From Tissierellia bacterium (GTDB lineage Bacteria > Bacillota > Clostridia > Tissierellales > Peptoniphilaceae), in NCBI GenBank assembly GCA_030535395.1, contig JAUNLK010000008.1, forward strand, positions 17,932-81,931: 64,000 bases of DNA, written 5' to 3'. The position numbers and the translations under genes were made by a program. This document shows, piece after piece, positions 60,008-64,000 of this stretch (positions are counted from its first letter, which is position 1; each line of letters opens with the position of its first letter). The notes beneath the pieces were generated by a model. That model made no database searches, was not told where the DNA came from, and worked only from the letters and a program-made list of their open reading frames with translations.

Positions 60008-60882
60008 AATTCACCTATGACCTTTACTTCCGGCTCCAGTTCCACCCCGTGCTTGGCGTAGACCGCCTCCTGTACCAGGTGAATGAGCTCCACCACATCC
60101 TGACAGGTGGCCTCGCCGGTGTTCACCACAAAGCCGCAGTGCTTCTGGGAAACCTGGGCCCCCCGGTGCTGAATCCCCCTGAGACCCGCCTGGTCAATGA
60201 GCTGACCGGCGTAGTAGCCCACGGGCCGCTTGAAGGTGGAGCCTGCCGATGCCATCTCCAGGGGCTGCTTGGCATTTCTCCGCTGCCAAAAGTCGTCGAT
60301 CTTCCCCTGAATCTGCTCCCGCTCCCCCGCTGCCAATTGAAAATCCACGGAGAGGACGATGAGATGCTCCTCATAGACCCGGGAGTGGCGATAGCCAAAG
60401 TCCATCTCTGCATTGCTGTAGGTCACCAGCTCCCCGTCGGGGGTGAGGGCCGTCACCGAGAGGACCACATCCTTCATCTCCCCGTCATAGGCCCCGGCAT
60501 TCATGGTCATGGCGCCCCCCACAGTGCCGGGGATGCCGTGGGAAAACTCCAGCCCCGTAAGGCCCGCCGCCACGGTGTAATTTGCCACATCGGCCAGGGA
60601 GGCCATGGCCCCTGCGGTGAGGACGGTGCCGCTGTGATGGACCGAGGAGAAGCGATCCCCCAGCCTCATGACAATGCCCCGGATGCCCTTGTCGGAGACC
60701 AAAAGATTGCTCCCCGCCCCCATGACCATCCAGTCCAGGCCCTGGTCTTTGGCATCGGCTAAAATATTCCGCACTTCCTCCACGCTATTGGGCTCGGCGA
60801 AGAAATCCACCGGCCCCCCAATGCGGAAAGTGGTGAGTTCCTTCATTTCCTTGCCCTCTGTTACTCTGCCCCAATTCTTCAT
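60004..60882 (-). CDS. murB: UDP-N-acetylenolpyruvoylglucosamine reductase
   Basis: The 292-residue flavoenzyme makes UDP-N-acetylmuramic acid. TTFRIGGPVDFFAEP, MGAGSNLLVSDKGIRGIVM, HGIPGTVGGAMTMNAGAYDG and the active-site serine region ASAGSTFKRPVGYYAG are present, ending in KHCGFVVNTGEATCQDV. The ATG at 60882 is preferred, with AGGAGG nine bases before it. It is the first gene of murB-rapZ-yvcK. A TATAAT lies 22 bases upstream of the ATG (60904-60909) without a clear -35. Confidence 0.96.
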   Translation of the reverse strand: MKNWGRVTEGKEMKELTTFRIGGPVDFFAEPNSVEEVRNILADAKDQGLDWMVMGAGSNLLVSDKGIRGIVMRLGDRFSSVHHSGTVLTAGAMASLADVANYTVAAGLTGLEFSHGIPGTVGGAMTMNAGAYDGEMKDVVLSVTALTPDGELVTYSNAEMDFGYRHSRVYEEHLIVLSVDFQLAAGEREQIQGKIDDFWQRRNAKQPLEMASAGSTFKRPVGYYAGQLIDQAGLRGIQHRGAQVSQKHCGFVVNTGEATCQDVVELIHLVQEAVYAKHGVELEPEVKVIGEL

Positions 60883-61255
60883 TTCTTCAGACCTCCTAGA
60901 ATAATTATAACCCATTGGGGCAAATTCATGCTTTTGCGCCCCTGGGGAAAAGCTAAGATTCCCCTAAGTAAGGGATCTTTACCCAAAATGGGAATTTTCC
61001 CAATACGGGAAGTGGCGGGAAAACAAAATTCCCGTTTTCACAAAAAGATCACCCTGGAATTTTTCTTTTTGCCCCTCAAAATCTCTCCCCATGCAGTCTT
61101 GGCCAATTTTTCAGTAATATAGCCATTTTTCCTAAATTTTCCCACTTGAAACCTCCCTCGGAACGTGCTACAAATGAGGTAGAGAGAGTTGTATCTACCG
61201 GGAAAACGTTATGTTGTCGTTTTGATTTTTACATTATAAAGAAAGTGTCTGATCC
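60883..61255. other. Divergent intergenic region between murB and korD
   Basis: These 373 bases hold no gene. Between 60954 and 61034 there is a cluster of GGGAA/TTCCC inverted repeats: AAGATTCCC with GGGATCTT (60952-60979), the perfect palindrome TGGGAATTTTCCCA (60989-61002), and CGGGAA with TTCCCG (about 61006-61034). Toward korD, TATAAA at about 61235 follows TTGTCG with only 15 bases between, so the kor promoter is uncertain. Confidence 0.5.
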
Positions 61256-61456
61256 ATGAAAAAACTCATGTTGGAAGAGGATTATTGCAAGGGTTGCAAT
61301 ATCTGCGCCTACTTCTGCCCCAAGGGCGTCCTGGAATTGGACCCCCACTTTGGGAAGATGACCATCAAACACAGGGAGGAGTGCATCTTTTGTGGTCAGT
61401 GTGAGATCCGCTGTCCGGATTTTGCCATTTACTTAGAGGAGGAGGACCATGCTTAG
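61256..61456 (+). CDS. korD: 2-oxoacid:ferredoxin oxidoreductase, delta (ferredoxin) subunit
   Basis: The 66-residue protein has two [4Fe-4S] motifs, CKGCNICAYFCPKG at residues 11-24 and CIFCGQCEIRCPDF at residues 43-56. It passes electrons from the thiamine-diphosphate subunit to ferredoxin. It is the first gene of korDABC and overlaps korA by 8 bases. The site before the ATG is weak (AAAG), unlike the rest of the operon. Confidence 0.93.
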   Translation: MKKLMLEEDYCKGCNICAYFCPKGVLELDPHFGKMTIKHREECIFCGQCEIRCPDFAIYLEEEDHA

Positions 61457-62555
61457 GAAATTGCTCCAGGGAAATGTGGCCTGTGTGGAGGGGGCCATTG
61501 CCGCGGGGATGCGGTTTTTCGCAGGCTATCCCATCACCCCCTCCACGGAGATTGCCGAGCACGCCTCCCGGCGCCTGCCCCAGGTGGGGGGCAGCTTCAT
61601 GCAAATGGAGGACGAAATTGCCTCCATTGCCGCGGCCATTGGCGCCTCCGTGGCGGGCGTCCCCGCCATGACCGCCACCAGTGGCCCCGGTTACTCCCTA
61701 AAGCAGGAGAATTTGGGCTATGCCCGCTACGCCGAGATCCCCCTGGTGGTGGTGAATGTTCAGCGAATGGGGCCCTCCACGGGGATGCCCACCTCCCCCT
61801 CCCAGGGGGACTATATGCAGGCCCGCTGGGGCACCCACGGGGACAATCCTGTCATTGCCATTGCCCCGGCCTCCTGCCAGGAGATGTACGATGAGACCAT
61901 TCGGGCCTTTGCCCTGGCGGAGACCTACCGGATTCCCGTCATCCTTTTGGCCGATGAAATGGTGGGCCACATGCGGGAGGGGGTCTTCCTCCACGAGGCC
62001 GTCCCCGTCTACCGCAAGACCGATGCCCCCAAGGGGCTGCCCTATCACACCGATGAGAGCCTCATCCCCCACATGGCCCCCTTTGGGGAGGGGGACTTCT
62101 ACCACATTACGGGCCTGGCCCACGGGGAGGACGGCTTCCCCACGGGCTCCAATGCCGTGGCCGGGGCCCTGAACCGCCGCATCCTGGACAAATTGAAGCT
62201 CCACCGGGAGGACATCGCCCTGGTGGATGAGTATCAGACCGGGGATGCCGACACCCTCATCATCGCCTATGGGGGCACCACCCGGGCGGCCTGGCGGGCG
62301 GTCAATGATCTGAGGCGGGAGGATGTGGCCGCCGGCCTCTTCCGCCCCGTCACCGTCATCCCCTTCCCCGAGGAGGAACTTCGGGAGGCGGCGGAGGGAG
62401 TCTCGCAAGTGCTGGTGGTGGAGCACAATGACGGCCAAATGCTCCTGGATGTACAGCGGATTCTCCCCGACAAAAAAGTGGACTTTTTGGGCCGAATCGA
62501 CGGGGGGGTCATCTCCCCCAAGGACATTGTAAAGAAGGTGCGATATGCCCAGTAA
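61449..62555 (+). CDS. korA: 2-oxoacid:ferredoxin oxidoreductase, alpha subunit
   Basis: The 368-residue subunit has GNVACVEGAIAAGMRFFAGY then PITPSTEIAE at the N-terminus, MEDEIASIAAAIGASVAG near residue 53, TATSGPGYSLKQENLGYA near 79 and TGMPTSPSQGDYMQARWGTHGD near 115. These match the alpha subunit of KorA/VorB-type enzymes, which decarboxylate 2-oxoglutarate or branched-chain 2-oxoacids with CoA. The exact substrate cannot be read from the sequence. GAGGAGGA precedes the ATG, within korD. Confidence 0.93.
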   Translation: MLRKLLQGNVACVEGAIAAGMRFFAGYPITPSTEIAEHASRRLPQVGGSFMQMEDEIASIAAAIGASVAGVPAMTATSGPGYSLKQENLGYARYAEIPLVVVNVQRMGPSTGMPTSPSQGDYMQARWGTHGDNPVIAIAPASCQEMYDETIRAFALAETYRIPVILLADEMVGHMREGVFLHEAVPVYRKTDAPKGLPYHTDESLIPHMAPFGEGDFYHITGLAHGEDGFPTGSNAVAGALNRRILDKLKLHREDIALVDEYQTGDADTLIIAYGGTTRAAWRAVNDLRREDVAAGLFRPVTVIPFPEEELREAAEGVSQVLVVEHNDGQMLLDVQRILPDKKVDFLGRIDGGVISPKDIVKKVRYAQ

Positions 62556-63366
62556 ACTGGTAAGGGACCACTTCCGAGAGGCCCACATGCCCCACATCTG
62601 GTGCCCCGGCTGCGGCCACGGCAATATCCTCCAGGATGTGGCCCGGGCCATCGACCAGGCGGAGCTGGATCCCAAGAAGATCGTGGTGGTCTCGGGAATC
62701 GGCTGCTCCAGCCGGGCCAGCGGCTATATGAATTTTTACACCATGCACACCACCCACGGCAGGGCCATTGCCTTTGCCACGGGGATCAAAATGGCCAAGC
62801 CCGAGCTCCACGTCATCGTCCTCACCGGGGACGGGGACGCCACGGCCATTGGGGGCAATCACTTCATCCACGCCGCCCGGCGAAATATAGATCTCACTGT
62901 AGTGGTCTTCAACAACAATATCTACGGCATGACCGGGGGCCAGTTCTCCCCCACCACCCCCACGGAGAAAACTGCCGCCACGGCCCCCTACGGGAGCATT
63001 GATCCCAATTTCGACATTCCCAAGCTGGCCGCCGCCGCTGGGGCCACCTTTGCCGCCCGGGGCAACAACTATCACCCCCGGGAGACCACGGAGCTCATCC
63101 GCCAGGGCCTTTTAAACAAGGGCTTCAGCGTCATCGACTGTCACAGCGTCTGCCCCACTTACTACGGCAGAAACAATGGCATGTCCTCTGCGGTGGAGAT
63201 GCTCCAGTATCAAAAGGACAACTATATCACCCAGGCGAGAGCCGAGAGAATGACCCCCCAAGAGCGGGAGGGGAAGATTGTTGTGGGGGTGGTCCACAGG
63301 GACCAGCGCCCCGAGTACACCGAAGCCTATGCCAAACTGAGAGAGGAGGCACAAAATGCGCTATGA
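62545..63366 (+). CDS. korB: 2-oxoacid:ferredoxin oxidoreductase, beta (thiamine-diphosphate) subunit
   Basis: The 273-residue subunit has IWCPGCGHGNILQDVARAID near residue 18, with cluster cysteines. GIGCSSRASGYMNFYTMHTTHGRA follows, and the thiamine-diphosphate motif GDGDATAIGGNHFIHAARRN with NNNIYGMTGGQ. It overlaps korA by 11 bases and korC by 11 bases, so the operon is tightly coupled. Confidence 0.94.
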   Translation: MPSKLVRDHFREAHMPHIWCPGCGHGNILQDVARAIDQAELDPKKIVVVSGIGCSSRASGYMNFYTMHTTHGRAIAFATGIKMAKPELHVIVLTGDGDATAIGGNHFIHAARRNIDLTVVVFNNNIYGMTGGQFSPTTPTEKTAATAPYGSIDPNFDIPKLAAAAGATFAARGNNYHPRETTELIRQGLLNKGFSVIDCHSVCPTYYGRNNGMSSAVEMLQYQKDNYITQARAERMTPQEREGKIVVGVVHRDQRPEYTEAYAKLREEAQNAL

Positions 63367-63904
63367 GATTAGAATTGCGGGCACCGGAGGTCAGGGAGCC
63401 GTCCTGGCATCCATACTTTTGGCGGAAGCCGCCTTCCAGGAGGACAAATACGTGGCCCAGTCCCAGAGCTATGGGGCCCAGCAGCGAGGGGGCACCACCA
63501 AGTCCGAGGTGATCATCGACACCACCCCCATCACTTACGCCAAGATTCAGTCCCCCAATTTGGTCCTGGTCATGGCCCAGCCGGCCCTGAACAAATTTGC
63601 CGACGATGTGGAGGACGACACCATACTCCTGGTGGACGAGGACGTGGACCCCAAAAACCGCGACGGGGCCATAGCCTATCCCATTCGAAAGACCGCCGAG
63701 GAGGAGCTGAAAAATCCCCAGGCCGCCAATATCATCTCCCTGGCCCTCATCAATGAGCACCTCCAGCTGGTGGACAATGACACCCTGGACGAGGCCATTC
63801 AGGACCACTTCTCCCACAGACACTGGGAGGAAAATCGCGAGGCTCTGGCCGCCGGCCGGAGACTCTACGGGGAAAAACACGAGAGGGAACTGCTCACCTG
63901 CTGA
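63356..63904 (+). CDS. korC: 2-oxoacid:ferredoxin oxidoreductase, gamma subunit
   Basis: The 182-residue subunit begins MRYEIRIAGTGGQGAVLAS, the gamma-domain signature for CoA binding, followed by SQSYGAQQRGGTTKSEVIID. It completes a four-subunit enzyme. It is the last gene of the operon before a hairpin at the right edge. Confidence 0.94.
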   Translation: MRYEIRIAGTGGQGAVLASILLAEAAFQEDKYVAQSQSYGAQQRGGTTKSEVIIDTTPITYAKIQSPNLVLVMAQPALNKFADDVEDDTILLVDEDVDPKNRDGAIAYPIRKTAEEELKNPQAANIISLALINEHLQLVDNDTLDEAIQDHFSHRHWEENREALAAGRRLYGEKHERELLTC

Positions 63905-63953
63905 GGAATTATAAATTTTATACCATCCAAAAAAATGCCTCCCGCATGAAACG

Positions 63954-63988
63954 TACCCCCTTTACTGGACAAACCAGTAGAGGGGGTA
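63954..63988 (+). terminator. Hairpin after korC, probable terminator
   Basis: A 15-bp stem (TACCCCCTTTACTGG with CCAGTAGAGGGGGTA, one G-T pair) encloses ACAAA and is followed by TTTG. It is about 50 bases after the korC stop. The T-run is short, so it could be a processing or stability element instead. Confidence 0.55.
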
Positions 63989-64000
63989 TTTGCGTTGAAA

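Noticed and set aside
63901..64000. Right-edge hairpin as a transposon end
   Set aside because: There is no transposase, target duplication or second copy in the window; a terminator of the kor operon is simpler.

Overview
The window is a mostly housekeeping stretch of the chromosome of an anaerobic Gram-positive bacterium of the Bacillota (Clostridia or Tissierellia type). The evidence is a zinc-ribbon uS14, a ctsR-mcsA-mcsB-clpC operon with a CtsR box, a murB-rapZ-yvcK-whiA-HPr cluster, Shine-Dalgarno sites of the AGGAGG type, and near-consensus TTGACA/TATAAT promoters. The anaerobic set includes pyruvate formate-lyase, a four-subunit 2-oxoacid:ferredoxin oxidoreductase, a flavodiiron protein, a 2[4Fe-4S] ferredoxin and a ferritin-like protein. 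A surface 5'-nucleotidase carries three SLH domains. The DNA is GC-rich by eye for this group. I cannot name the genus.

Layout. 1-6.7 kb: S10 ribosomal protein operon, minus strand, from rpsJ to a cut rpsN, behind a structured leader with a possible attenuator. 6.8-9.5 kb: a small membrane protein, a secreted CAP-domain protein, tRNA-Pro, a ferritin-like protein and a ferredoxin. 9.7-16.6 kb: uppP, then yybS-gdpP-rplI-dnaB and rpsF-ssb-rpsR. 16.6-21.4 kb: an EamA exporter, an aro operon (chorismate mutase, aroC, aroK, aroA) and a ZIP transporter. 21.5-23.3 kb: an AT-richer two-gene AbiE-like toxin-antitoxin module, the only clearly acquired segment. 23.4-29.7 kb: a small membrane protein and the ctsR operon with radA. 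29.7-35.4 kb: EamA, secG, a gamma-glutamyltransferase, a metallo-beta-lactamase-fold protein, ispE with an unknown gene, and veg. 35.7-38.9 kb: pyruvate formate-lyase encoded as two polypeptides plus pflA. 39.2-48.5 kb: SLH nucleotidase, msrB, zinc-ribbon protein, glutaredoxin, DUF1858 protein, RocB-like peptidase, flavodiiron protein, NhaC-type antiporter and a 670-base gap. 48.5-60.9 kb: xth-ttcA-queT, pyk-pfkA-dnaE, and the HPr-whiA-yvcK-rapZ-murB cluster. 61.2-63.9 kb: korDABC.

The most notable features are the split pyruvate formate-lyase, whose glycyl-radical domain is a separate 80-residue protein while the main subunit has its own acidic C-terminal tail; the AbiE-like pair, whose promoter is covered by four symmetrically nested heptamers; a terminator/antiterminator arrangement in the S10 leader; an S6:S18-type leader before rpsF; a preQ1-I-like pseudoknot before queT; and a probable leaderless ispE transcript. 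Promoters, terminators and RNA folds were read by eye and not computed.
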